Source: Chloroflexota bacterium
GTDB taxonomy: Bacteria > Chloroflexota > Chloroflexia > Chloroheliales > Chloroheliaceae
Assembly: GCA_028287745.1 (NCBI GenBank)
Contig: JAQBPB010000021.1
Span: 62,001-126,000, forward strand
Direction of reading: 5' to 3'
Length of the DNA stretch: 64,000 bases
In this document: positions 18,894-27,378 of the stretch, in pieces
Layout of the letters: every line of letters starts with the position of its first letter
Numbering within the stretch: position 1 is the first letter of the stretch
The notes under the pieces: generated by a model
Databases searched by the model: none
What the model was told of the DNA's origin: nothing
Seen by the model: the letters and a program-made list of their open reading frames with translations, nothing else
Program-made: the position numbers and the translations under genes

Positions 18894-19298
18894 CTAAGTT
18901 AAATCCTCCTCCTCATCATCAAGATCATCCAGGTCATCATCGTCCAGGTCATCGTCATCCAGGTCATCATCGTCCAGGTCGTCCTCATCTTCATCGAATT
19001 CGCCCTCATCAATATAAGGCTCTTGGTCGGTAAAGAAGCCCATCTCGCGCCCGGTGTAAACCCAGACGTTGAGGTCTTCCCTTTTGACGGTGGCGCTGAT
19101 TACCAGGTTGTTATCAATCTCCTCAATGATGCCGGCGACATCATTTTCGGACATTTCTCTTTCCAGGACGATCATCGCGTAGACTTTTTCGGTAGCGAAA
19201 TGGAGATCTACCCGCCCGATGCGCACGTCCCGTTCCATAATGGCGTAACCTTCGCTGCTGTGAGTCCGAAACTGCCGTATGAAAACGTAGGGGCTCAT
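18894..19298 (-). CDS. hypothetical protein with Asp/Glu repeat tail
   Basis: A 134-residue protein that I do not recognise. The first about 100 residues look like a compact alpha/beta domain (HFATEKVYAMIVLE, EEIDNNLVISATVKREDLNVWVYTG). The last about 32 are a run of Asp-Asp-Leu-Asp repeats, encoded by a 15-base DNA repeat at about 18905-18990. AAGGAGGA precedes the ATG. It sits between the S1-domain gene and the NYN RNase gene, all on the same strand. The acidic tail is probably disordered and could bind basic partners or metal ions, but no function can be assigned. Confidence 0.75.
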   Translation of the reverse strand: MSPYVFIRQFRTHSSEGYAIMERDVRIGRVDLHFATEKVYAMIVLEREMSENDVAGIIEEIDNNLVISATVKREDLNVWVYTGREMGFFTDQEPYIDEGEFDEDEDDLDDDDLDDDDLDDDDLDDLDDEEEDLT

Positions 19299-19402
19299 TA
19301 CTGGTTCCTCCTTCGCTGGGTTAAAGAAGATTTAAGGTAATAACTTCTTATTGTGTTGAGCTAAAGGGTAGCACAGCCAGGCGAGCTTGTCCATATAATA
19401 AG

Positions 19403-19927
19403 CTACCAGTATACGTCATCACCGGGGCCTTTTTTGCGGCTGCTCTTAGCAGGACGCCGGGCTGGGCCCCGCTTTTTGGTGCTGTTATTCCAGCCCTGGG
19501 AGTCTTCTTCTTTCGCCTTCGCTTGCTGCCGGGCCTGGTTCAGGCTTGCCTTGCGTTTGATATTGCCCGAAGTTTGCCCGGCCTGGCGGGCCGCGTCCTT
19601 TAACTCCCAATCCCGGGAAATTACTTTCACTTCTTCGGCCGTGGTATAGGTGCTTACCAGCCGTTTGATAACTTCGTCGGCGGTTTCGCCCAGCTTACTA
19701 AAGATGATTACCAGGCGGCCGCGCCGCTGTTTGGTTTCGACCGCCTGGCCGTTCTGGTGCCCGTCAAAGACAATCGTGATCGTGCGGGCATTCTTGAGGC
19801 CGCTGGCATTATCAACGCGCTTTATGACACCCTCACGGGCATATTCCAACCCGTGACGCATAAACATTGCCAGTTCCGGGTCGGTCTTCATCAGGTTGTA
19901 ACCATCTATAATAAAATGCCAGGTCAT
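19403..19927 (-). CDS. NYN-domain RNase, YacP/Rae1-like
   Basis: Predicted ribosome-associated or RNA-cleaving PIN-like nuclease of 174 residues. The start HFIIDGYNLMK holds the first acidic residue of the NYN fold. TITIVFDGHQNG, IIFSKLGETADEVIKRLV and KVISRDWELKDAARQAG supply the others in family-typical positions. YacP (Rae1) of Bacillus subtilis is a known mRNA endonuclease of this family. The C-terminal 45 residues are Lys/Arg/Pro-rich and likely disordered. GGGGAAC precedes the ATG. It begins 18 bases after the stop of the M23 peptidase gene, so the two may share a transcript. Confidence 0.88.
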   Translation of the reverse strand: MTWHFIIDGYNLMKTDPELAMFMRHGLEYAREGVIKRVDNASGLKNARTITIVFDGHQNGQAVETKQRRGRLVIIFSKLGETADEVIKRLVSTYTTAEEVKVISRDWELKDAARQAGQTSGNIKRKASLNQARQQAKAKEEDSQGWNNSTKKRGPARRPAKSSRKKGPGDDVYW

Positions 19928-19944
19928 GTTAAGTTCCCCACGGT

Positions 19945-21498
19945 CTAATAGCGATATACCCGGCTGTGGGAGGGTGTTTGATTTACAAGATTAACCTCGT
20001 CTGCGGCGATAAAATTCCGCCCCACCCATTCCTCGGGGTCTATCCCGGTGGAACCGAGGCGCATTTCCCAGTGCAGGTGCGGCCCGGTTGAAAGCCCGGT
20101 TGTCCCAACGTAGCCAATCAGGTTGCCGGTACTGACCATATCGCCTACTTTAACCTGGATGCGGGACTGGTGGAAATAGGCCGTATGCACGCCCAACCCG
20201 TGGTCGATAATGACGATTCCGCCGCGCACTTTTTGAAACTCGGCCAGGACGACCCGGCCCCGCTGCGGTGCCAGGATGGGCGTACCGGACGGAACCCCGA
20301 AATCAATGGCGTCGTGGACCTCATAACCGCCGCCAACATAGTTCCGGCGGCTGCCAAAGGGCGTGGTAATCGGCGCTTTAACCGACAGCGGCCAGCTAAA
20401 ACGGCCGGTCCAGAGTTTTTCGGGTGTTACGGTATTGTAGAAACTGTAGACGCGGGCGCGTTCCCGGGCCTGTTCTTCATCGGAGCCTAAACTGGCTTCC
20501 ACGGTAGGGTCCACTTCGATCTGTTGTTGTTCAAACTGCCCGGCCAGGACCCCGATGTTTTGTTCAAAGCGGCGCACGACTCCGCTGGCGTCTTTGATTT
20601 CCGTAACCAGCAAGCGGGGCCTTAGGGGCGCGTCGCTAACGACCCCGGCAACGGCGACCTGTTTATCCCCCTGTTGAAAGAAGTTTAGTTTCACACCGGC
20701 CAGGCTGCTTCCCAGCAATTGACCGCCCGCCGCGCTGACCGTCACCTGCAAGGCGTGGCCCTGGACGACACTTCCCGGTTCAGGCTGGACCCGGAAAGCC
20801 TGCGGTAAGACTCGCCCGGTGGCGGTTAAAAGGTTGGTGCCTAACAGGCCAAGCTGGACCTCATAGGGGGTGCCCCGGTTTTCAGGATGATATTCGAACC
20901 TGGCCCGTTCGAAATACTGGACGGTATAGCCGCCTTCCTGGAATTCTTCACTGATTGGGTAGCCGTAAATTGCCAGGCCGCCCCGGCTTTCCCAGTAGGT
21001 CTTGAAGCCGTTGGACAGCGAATGGCGGGTTTCGGGAAAGTAGAAGCGCCGGGAAGTCGTGGTAAAAGCCGGGGCGTCCGGGAAAGTCCGGCCTGTTGTC
21101 GCCTGGCGTCCCAGCAAACCCAACAGCACTTCGTAAAAAGTGTTTTTGAACTCGGGATGATACTCAAACCGGTTGCGCTCGAAATACTGGACGGTATAAA
21201 CTTTTCCATCAGCCGGGTTTAGTTCCTGGAATTCCTCGGTCAGCGGTAGCCCGAACTGGGCCAGCCCGCCGTAGCGCTGCCAGTAAGCCCGGAAAGTACC
21301 GCCTAAATAGTGGCCGGTTTCAGGGAAGTAAGTCGAATTGGAGTTGGGCGTGGTAGGAGCAGGGCGGCTGGCGGTTGGGTCGCTGGCCTGGGCCTGGACT
21401 GAGGCTACCTGGGACTGAGCCAGGGCCGGTGCGCTCGAAAAAACCAGCAGCAGGCAAAACCAGATGCTTAACACTAACCCCAGCCGCTTCAAAACCAT
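19945..21498 (-). CDS. secreted M23 metallopeptidase with two Chloroflexota-type repeats
   Basis: Predicted peptidoglycan or cell-wall endopeptidase of 517 residues. A signal peptide is followed by two copies of the repeat also found in the subtilases at 450-5833: YFPETGHYL or YFPETRHSL, GGLAxFGxPxxEEFQE, VQYFERxRFEYHPE and LGLLG. A middle beta region leads to the C-terminal M23 domain, with PFGSRRNY, VHDAIDFGVPSGTPI (first zinc His and Asp), VIIDHGLGVHTAY and GPHLHWEMR (HxH). All zinc ligands are present. I start at the ATG at 21498, with AAGGAG five to six bases upstream, rather than the in-frame GTG at 21504. Confidence 0.93.
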   Translation of the reverse strand: MVLKRLGLVLSIWFCLLLVFSSAPALAQSQVASVQAQASDPTASRPAPTTPNSNSTYFPETGHYLGGTFRAYWQRYGGLAQFGLPLTEEFQELNPADGKVYTVQYFERNRFEYHPEFKNTFYEVLLGLLGRQATTGRTFPDAPAFTTTSRRFYFPETRHSLSNGFKTYWESRGGLAIYGYPISEEFQEGGYTVQYFERARFEYHPENRGTPYEVQLGLLGTNLLTATGRVLPQAFRVQPEPGSVVQGHALQVTVSAAGGQLLGSSLAGVKLNFFQQGDKQVAVAGVVSDAPLRPRLLVTEIKDASGVVRRFEQNIGVLAGQFEQQQIEVDPTVEASLGSDEEQARERARVYSFYNTVTPEKLWTGRFSWPLSVKAPITTPFGSRRNYVGGGYEVHDAIDFGVPSGTPILAPQRGRVVLAEFQKVRGGIVIIDHGLGVHTAYFHQSRIQVKVGDMVSTGNLIGYVGTTGLSTGPHLHWEMRLGSTGIDPEEWVGRNFIAADEVNLVNQTPSHSRVYRY

Positions 21499-21633
21499 AG
21501 CCACTCCTTATATTATGTAAACTTAACCGGGTAACTTAGCACATTAAACGGAAAACGTGAAATACGTTACTCAGGCACAAATTAGGGGTTAAACCCAGGG
21601 GAAATAGGACATCGTTTAACCATTTTGGGTTCC

Positions 21634-21656
21634 CGTTAAACGTGCCACGTTTAACG
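21634..21656. repeat. 10-bp inverted repeat between selB and the M23 gene
   Basis: CGTTAAACGT at 21634-21643 and its exact complement at 21647-21656 enclose a three-base centre, seven bases beyond the selB stop. No T-run follows on the minus strand, so it is a hairpin or a protein-binding palindrome rather than a classical terminator. Confidence 0.6.
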
Positions 21657-21662
21657 AAACTT

Positions 21663-23612
21663 CTACCAGCGGACCCGCGCATCGCCTACGCGGCGGGTAA
21701 TTTTTTGTTCGTCCAGGTATTCGAGCAGAGTTTGGACCGGCTTGCGGCTGGCGTTGAACATATCGCGGACCTCGGCCAGGGTAATCTGTTCTTGCTGGTC
21801 GAGTTTCTCCAGGATTGCTTTTAACATAAGGTCATAAGTCTCGCCCAGGAAATAAACCGTCTCGCTCACCCGCTTTAGCTCAGCTCTATCCACCAGGACC
21901 GCGACAATGTTCGGGTCGGTGCCCAGTTCGCCCACGTTGGGCGGCGTAAAGGGGCTCTGGCGGAAAGCGGCCAGTAAGTTTTCGGCCTGTTTTTGCTGGG
22001 CCGGGTTAAACTTGACCTCGAAACCGGGCAGGCTTAACGCCGGGTTGCCGCCCTGTTTGGCTTCCGTTTCGACCAGGGCCTGTTCGGCCAGCAGGCGGTT
22101 GACCACAAAGTTATGCGTTTTTGCGCTGGCGATACCCAGGCGGCTTTTGAGTTCTTCCCGGCCCATGCCGCGCCGTAAGGGGAACTGGCCGTGAAACTGT
22201 TTGACCAGCCCGACTGAGCGTTCTATTAACTCTTGCCAGGCGGCCCCGCCGACTACAACCTGGCTGGGGGCCAATACTACGGCTTCTCCGGCCTTCAGGG
22301 CCTGTTCTTTAACCTCGGCGTCATCCGACAGCAAGAAAGCCGTTCCCTGCTTGACCAGTTCGGCCAGGGCGGCCTGGGTTTCCTTGAGGTCACTTCCGGC
22401 TTCTTCGGCCACCGAGCGGATATCGCGGGGCAAGCGCGTGCCGGTATTGAGCCGCTGTAGGGTTATTTCAGCCGGGGTGCCTTTTTCCAGGGTCTTGAGG
22501 GTTTGCAGGACTTCTTCCTGGAAGCGTTTGTGGCGGCGCGGGTGCGGGTCAATTACGATACCCCCGGCGATAGTCTGGCTGGGCGATGGCAAGCGTAAAA
22601 TAAAGCGGTCGCCACGGGCAATCGGCATCGGCTCGCTCAGGCGGACCTGCACCAGACCGGTTTCACCCGGTAAAAGTTTTGGCTTATCCAGGATTGTCAC
22701 ACCGGCGGTTGCTTCCGCGGAACCGCTAAAGAAGTCCCAGCGGCTGTTCTGGGTAAGTTCCACCGGCGAGTCGCCCAGCATCTCTACTCGCAGGTCCAGG
22801 CGGTCGGTTGCTTCCAGCCAGCCCGGTACCGTGAGCATCATTCCCCGGTGCAGTTCGCCTACCTCAAGCCCGGTCAGGTTGACCGCAACCCGGTTGCCTG
22901 GCCCGGCCGCTTCGGCCTTGGTCTTGTGCATCTGAATGCTGCGAATCCGGCTGCGCAGGTTGCCGGGCTGGATTTCCACTTCTTGCCCCAGGGACAGTTT
23001 ACCGTCTATCAGGGTGCCGGTCACGACCGTACCGAAGCCGCTCACGCTGAAAACGCGGTCAATCGGCAGGCGCGGGCGGCCCATATCAGGCCGGGCCGGG
23101 ACATTATCCAGCAGGCCATCCAGGGTTTTCAATAGTTCGGGCAGTCCCTGGCCGGTCCGGGCCGAAACCGGGACAATCGGCGCGTTCGCCAGCCCGGGCG
23201 AACTGTGCTTCAGCTTATCGCGCACTTCCTCGGTCATCAGTTCCAGCCACTCGGTATCAACCATGTCGCACTTGGTTAAAACTACCAGACCGCGTTCGAT
23301 TTGAAGCAGTTTCAAAATATCCAGGTGTTCCTGGGTCTGCGGCATGATGCCTTCATCGGCGGCTATTACCAGCAAAGCGGCATCCACCCCACCGACGCCC
23401 GCCAGCATATTCTTGATAAAGCGTTCGTGGCCCGGCACATCAATGATACTGATTTCCCGGCCGCCGGGCAGTTTTAACCAGGCGAAGCCCAGGTCAATCG
23501 TCATTTCGCGGCGTTTTTCTTCTTCCAGGCGGTCCGGGTCTATGCCGGTCAGGGCTTTTACTAGCGTGCTTTTGCCGTGGTCTACGTGTCCGGCGGTTCC
23601 GATTACATACAC
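21663..23612 (-). CDS. selB: selenocysteine-specific elongation factor SelB
   Basis: GTPase that delivers selenocysteyl-tRNA to UGA codons marked by a SECIS hairpin. The 649-residue length is normal. The EF-Tu-like G domain has GHVDHGKS (8-15), DVPGHE, and TKCD. It is followed by beta-barrel domains with [13 protein letters not shown] and [19 protein letters not shown], and a C-terminal half of winged helices that bind SECIS RNA. Start is GTG; the overlapping ATG runs into a stop. selA, selD and tRNA-Sec are not in the window. Its presence implies that this genome decodes UGA as selenocysteine somewhere, which bears on the kinase gene at 10650-11843. Confidence 0.96.
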   Translation of the reverse strand: MYVIGTAGHVDHGKSTLVKALTGIDPDRLEEEKRREMTIDLGFAWLKLPGGREISIIDVPGHERFIKNMLAGVGGVDAALLVIAADEGIMPQTQEHLDILKLLQIERGLVVLTKCDMVDTEWLELMTEEVRDKLKHSSPGLANAPIVPVSARTGQGLPELLKTLDGLLDNVPARPDMGRPRLPIDRVFSVSGFGTVVTGTLIDGKLSLGQEVEIQPGNLRSRIRSIQMHKTKAEAAGPGNRVAVNLTGLEVGELHRGMMLTVPGWLEATDRLDLRVEMLGDSPVELTQNSRWDFFSGSAEATAGVTILDKPKLLPGETGLVQVRLSEPMPIARGDRFILRLPSPSQTIAGGIVIDPHPRRHKRFQEEVLQTLKTLEKGTPAEITLQRLNTGTRLPRDIRSVAEEAGSDLKETQAALAELVKQGTAFLLSDDAEVKEQALKAGEAVVLAPSQVVVGGAAWQELIERSVGLVKQFHGQFPLRRGMGREELKSRLGIASAKTHNFVVNRLLAEQALVETEAKQGGNPALSLPGFEVKFNPAQQKQAENLLAAFRQSPFTPPNVGELGTDPNIVAVLVDRAELKRVSETVYFLGETYDLMLKAILEKLDQQEQITLAEVRDMFNASRKPVQTLLEYLDEQKITRRVGDARVRW

Positions 23613-23778
23613 TCCCGGTTGGTCCTTTCCAGGGTTATTTTGTCCTTAATCCCTCAACTCTACGACTGAGTATAACTGTCCGGCCTCCAATTTTGCAAGG
23701 AAAAATCATGATATAAGCTACCTTAATGCTTAATTACAAGAATTAAATGCCCCTAGCCCTTTTAAAGTTTGTGAAAAA

Positions 23779-23787
23779 TGGTATAAT
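23779..23787 (+). promoter_or_regulatory. extended -10 promoter of ispH
   Basis: TGGTATAAT at 23779-23787 matches the extended -10 seen before efp. The -35 region is weak. It lies about 85 bases before the ispH ATG. Confidence 0.6.
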
Positions 23788-23872
23788 AGACAGGTAAGTT
23801 AACAGTACCGGCGCGTAATGAAACAAAGAAATTGCGCATTGAGAAAGTTGTTTTAGAGGTAGTAGTACGAGC

Positions 23873-24763
23873 ATGGAAATCAAGCTGGCAAGGGAAATGG
23901 GGTTTTGCTTCGGCGTCCGTAAGGCCATTCAAATGGTTGAAAAGGAAGCCCAGGGACGCGGCGTGAACCCCAATATCACCACCTTCGGGCAGTTAGTCCA
24001 TAACCCGGTAGTCGTCAATCATATGGCAAAACTGGGAGTTGGCAACGTAGATACTCGCGAACTGGACCAGGTAAGCAGCGGCACGATTGCTTTTACCGCT
24101 CACGGTGTCGCGCCCCAGGTCATTGAAGAAGCCCGCGCCCGCGGCCTGGAAGTGCTAGACGCTACCTGCCCGCTGGTAACTCTTATCCAGCAATCCGCCC
24201 GCGATATGGTTAACCAGGGTTACAAAGTCATTGTATATGGCGACCAGAACCACCCGGAAGTAAAAAGCATTGTAGGGTGGGCCGGTAAAGATACTATCGC
24301 GACAATGGACTTTAACGATATTAAAGACATGCGCCCGCCCAAGCGCCTGGGGATTGTCAGTCAGAGTACCCAGATTTTGGACCACTTCAAGCATTTCGTG
24401 GTTCAGGTCAACGAGCAGTTTTTAGGTAAGACCAAAGAAATCAAGGTCCATAACACTATCTGCGCCCCGACGACCCACCTGCAAAGCTCGGCCCAGGAAC
24501 TGGCCCAGGAATGTGAAGTTATGGTGGTCATCGGCGGTAAGAAAAGCGCCAATACGGCTCACCTGCGCGACATCTGCGAGGCTGAAGGAGCCAGGACTTA
24601 CAAGATTGAGGGGCCCGATGAATTGGAAGCGGCCTGGTTCGAGGGAGTGCAAACCGTTGGCGTAACCGCCGGTGCCAGCACCCCCGACGAAAGTATCGAA
24701 GCCGTTGTCGCCCGCCTCAAGGCATTTGACCTGTTACGCCAGGTCCAGGAAAACAAAAACTAA
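23873..24763 (+). CDS. ispH: 4-hydroxy-3-methylbut-2-enyl diphosphate reductase
   Basis: Last enzyme of the MEP pathway, making IPP and DMAPP with a [4Fe-4S] cluster. The 296-residue protein has the three cluster cysteines Cys12 (GFCFGV), Cys99 (DATCPLV) and Cys197 (NTICAPTT). It also has the substrate-binding patterns HNPVV, AHGVAP and the C-terminal GVTAGASTPD. Length is typical. AGAGGT lies upstream of the ATG. It is transcribed alone, divergent from selB and convergent with trmD. Its terminator overlaps the trmD 3' end. Confidence 0.97.
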   Translation: MEIKLAREMGFCFGVRKAIQMVEKEAQGRGVNPNITTFGQLVHNPVVVNHMAKLGVGNVDTRELDQVSSGTIAFTAHGVAPQVIEEARARGLEVLDATCPLVTLIQQSARDMVNQGYKVIVYGDQNHPEVKSIVGWAGKDTIATMDFNDIKDMRPPKRLGIVSQSTQILDHFKHFVVQVNEQFLGKTKEIKVHNTICAPTTHLQSSAQELAQECEVMVVIGGKKSANTAHLRDICEAEGARTYKIEGPDELEAAWFEGVQTVGVTAGASTPDESIEAVVARLKAFDLLRQVQENKN

Positions 24764-24792
24764 CGCCGCCAAGCACCGTTTTTGATGGAGAA

Positions 24793-24829
24793 GCCAGGGT
24801 TTGTCAACTATGACCCTGGCTTTCTTCTT
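24793..24829 (+). terminator. ispH terminator overlapping the trmD stop
   Basis: GCCAGGGT at 24793-24800 pairs with ACCCTGGC at 24813-24820, followed by TTTCTTCTT. The right arm and T-tract lie inside the last codons of the convergent trmD gene, so the same bases encode the TrmD C-terminus. Confidence 0.82.
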
Positions 24830-25586
24830 CCCCAAGAACCTGTTCCAGCAGCTTTCTTTCTTTTTTATCCAGTTGAAGTTCCAGTTTTACCAGTAAGTCC
24901 GGCCGCCGTTTAATCGTCCGGCGCAAAGCCTCTTTGAATCGCCAGTCGGCAACCTTTCCGTGATGCCCTGAAACGAGGATCTCCGGCACGCCCCAGCCCC
25001 GAAAGGTGGCTGGGCGGGTGTAATGAGGGTATTCCAGTAAAGGCCGCGTATGCGACTCCTCACCAGGTGACTCTTCGGCCAGCACTTCCGGCACCAACCG
25101 GGCTACCGCGTCCACGATAACCATTGCCGCCAGTTCGCCCCCGGTCAGGACAAAATCCCCGATACTGACTTCTCTGGTGATGGCGTGCTGGACTATTCGC
25201 TCGTCCAGCCCCTCGTAATGCCCACAGACCAGCGCCAGGCGCGGGTAGGCGGCCAGTTCCTGGGCCATCGCCTGGTCAAAGACCTGGCCCTGGGGACTCA
25301 TCAATAGAATCGGGAAGTCCGGCGGTGGGGCCGGTTCTTCGGCTGAACCAAGCTTGACGCCCAGTCCTTCTTCGATCGCGCCAAAGACCGCTTCCGGCCG
25401 GAAGACCATCCCGGCTCCGCCTCCGTAGGGATAATCATCCACCTGTTTATGCCGTCCCAATCCCCAATCTCGAATATTATGAGTATGGACCTCAATCAAG
25501 CCCTGGTTGATGGCCCGCCCCAGGATACTTTCTTTCATGGGGCCTTCAAACATTTGTGGGAACAGCGTTAGAATATCGAATCGCAT
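24804..25586 (-). CDS. trmD: tRNA (guanine-N1)-methyltransferase
   Basis: Methylates G37 next to the anticodon to keep the reading frame. The 260-residue SPOUT protein shows the start [26 protein letters not shown], the knot motifs [11 protein letters not shown] and [19 protein letters not shown], and the substrate-binding stretch [17 protein letters not shown]. The C-terminal domain is complete. AAGGAAACC precedes the ATG. It is the last gene of rpe-ltaE-trmD, with 32 bases after ltaE. It is not in its common rpsP-rimM-trmD-rplS setting. Confidence 0.97.
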   Translation of the reverse strand: MRFDILTLFPQMFEGPMKESILGRAINQGLIEVHTHNIRDWGLGRHKQVDDYPYGGGAGMVFRPEAVFGAIEEGLGVKLGSAEEPAPPPDFPILLMSPQGQVFDQAMAQELAAYPRLALVCGHYEGLDERIVQHAITREVSIGDFVLTGGELAAMVIVDAVARLVPEVLAEESPGEESHTRPLLEYPHYTRPATFRGWGVPEILVSGHHGKVADWRFKEALRRTIKRRPDLLVKLELQLDKKERKLLEQVLGEEESQGHS

Positions 25587-25618
25587 TTTAGGTTTCCTTG
25601 CCTCTCTACGGCGTCTGC

Positions 25619-26647
25619 TTAGCTGGCAAGGTTGGAGATAGTACTCAGGGCTTTTTCCAGGCCGGCCCTGTCAACGTCATTATGAAAGACAAACCGCAAT
25701 CGGCGCGGCCCGGCGGCCCCGGCCAATATGCCGTTATCTTTTAACTTCGCGACCCATTCGGCGGCGGTCCCGGTCTTTTCGTTCAGGTTAACCGCTACTA
25801 TGTTGGTCTGGACCGTCTCAAGGTCCAGGTCGAAGCCGTCAATCCATGCCAGGCTCTGGGCAAACCGGCGGGCGTTGTAATGGTCCTCTTCCAGGCGCTG
25901 GGTCATTTCGGTCAGGGCGATAATCCCGGCCGCCGCCAGCACCCCGGCCTGGCGCATTCCGCCGCCCAGCATTTTGCGCATCTTGCGGGCCTTGGCAATA
26001 AAGTTCCGGTTGCCGACCACTATCGAACCGGCCGGGGCTGCCAGGCCCTTTGAGAGGCAGAACTGGACCGAATCCAGGTTTTCAACCAGTTGGGCTACGG
26101 GCAGTTCCAGGAAAGAGGCGGCGTTGAAAATCCGGGCTCCGTCCAGGTGGACCGGTACATCCCGGTCGTGGGCGACCTGGCACAACTGGTCTATTTGCTC
26201 CTTGCTCAAGACCGTTCCACCGGCCCGGTTATGGGTATTTTCAAGGCAGAGCAAGCCGGTCTGCGCAAAATGAATATCGGGCGTGCGAATGGCGCCAGCG
26301 ACCATCGCCGGGTCAATCATACCGAAGCGGTCGTTGGGCAGCGTGTGGAAAGCCAGGCCGCCCACGACCGAAGCTCCGCCAACCTCATAATAGAAAACGT
26401 GGGAGTTATCGCCCAGCAGGATTTCCTGGCCGCGTTCGCAGTGGGCCAGCAGGGCCACCAGGTTGCCCATTGTGCCGGTCGGGACGAACAGGGCCGCTTC
26501 CTTGCCCATTAGCTCGGCTGCCAGCTCCTGCAGGCGGTTGATGGTCGGGTCCTCTTCGTATACATCATCGCCCACTTCGGCCTGGGCCATAGCTTTACGC
26601 ATGGCCTCGGTGGGCCGGGTTACCGTGTCGCTCCGTAAATCAATCAT
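25619..26647 (-). CDS. ltaE: L-threonine aldolase (low specificity)
   Basis: PLP enzyme that splits threonine or allo-threonine into glycine and acetaldehyde. The 342-residue fold-type I protein begins [16 protein letters not shown], with [22 protein letters not shown], the PLP-contacting His in [28 protein letters not shown], and the Schiff-base Lys200 in [11 protein letters not shown]. All key residues are present. The start is five bases after the rpe stop, with the ribosome site inside the rpe end, so the two are translationally coupled. Substrate stereospecificity cannot be read. Confidence 0.94.
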   Translation of the reverse strand: MIDLRSDTVTRPTEAMRKAMAQAEVGDDVYEEDPTINRLQELAAELMGKEAALFVPTGTMGNLVALLAHCERGQEILLGDNSHVFYYEVGGASVVGGLAFHTLPNDRFGMIDPAMVAGAIRTPDIHFAQTGLLCLENTHNRAGGTVLSKEQIDQLCQVAHDRDVPVHLDGARIFNAASFLELPVAQLVENLDSVQFCLSKGLAAPAGSIVVGNRNFIAKARKMRKMLGGGMRQAGVLAAAGIIALTEMTQRLEEDHYNARRFAQSLAWIDGFDLDLETVQTNIVAVNLNEKTGTAAEWVAKLKDNGILAGAAGPRRLRFVFHNDVDRAGLEKALSTISNLAS

Positions 26648-26652
26648 TATAT

Positions 26653-27324
26653 TTATATCAAGACCTCTCTAAGTTTTGCCATTGCCTGGGCCACAGTTTC
26701 TTCTTTGTTAAAGACCGCCGAACCGGCAACTATCACATCAGCGCCCGCTTCGGCTATTTCCCGGATATTGTTGCCTTTTGCTCCGCCGTCGACTTCGATT
26801 TCCAGTTGCGGGTTGAGCCGGTTTGCCATCTCACGCATCCGCCGGACTTTCCCGGTGCTGCTCTCGATATAGCTCTGGCCGCCAAAACCGGGATTGACGC
26901 TCATAATCAGTACCCGGCTCAGGTAGGGTAAAATATCTTCCAATAAACTTATGGGCGTGGCCGGATTTAAGACCACTCCGGCCCGGCAGCCCAGGGCGGT
27001 AATGCGCTGGACTGTCCGGTGCAGGTGCTTTACCGCTTCATAATGGACCATTATTACGGACGCCCCGGCCCTGGCAAATTCTTCCAGGTAGCGGTCCGGG
27101 TCCTCAATCATCAGGTGGACATCCATCGGCACGTCCGTTACCCTTTTAAGGGCTTCCAGTACTAACGGCCCCACCGTAATATTAGGCACGAACATTCCGT
27201 CCATTACATCGAAATGGATATAATCCGCCCCGGCTTCTTCCGCTTCCTTGACCTGTTCGCCAAGCCTGGCAAAGTCCGCCGATAAGATAGATGGTGCTAT
27301 TTTTATCCTGGAAAAGTCTGTCAT
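26653..27324 (-). CDS. rpe: ribulose-phosphate 3-epimerase
   Basis: Interconverts ribulose 5-phosphate and xylulose 5-phosphate in the pentose phosphate or Calvin pathways. The 223-residue TIM barrel shows IAPSILSADFARL, HFDVMDGMFVPNIT, DVHLMIEDP, VNPATPI, MSVNPGFGGQSYI and EVDGGAKGNN, with the His/Asp metal ligands in place. I chose the ATG at 27324 because GAGGG lies five to six bases upstream; an in-frame ATG at 27336 overlaps that site. It is the first gene of rpe-ltaE-trmD. Confidence 0.95.
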   Translation of the reverse strand: MTDFSRIKIAPSILSADFARLGEQVKEAEEAGADYIHFDVMDGMFVPNITVGPLVLEALKRVTDVPMDVHLMIEDPDRYLEEFARAGASVIMVHYEAVKHLHRTVQRITALGCRAGVVLNPATPISLLEDILPYLSRVLIMSVNPGFGGQSYIESSTGKVRRMREMANRLNPQLEIEVDGGAKGNNIREIAEAGADVIVAGSAVFNKEETVAQAMAKLREVLI

Positions 27325-27378
27325 TCCAACCCTCATACGTTAAATTAATATAATAACAAATCACTTATACTAAAATCA

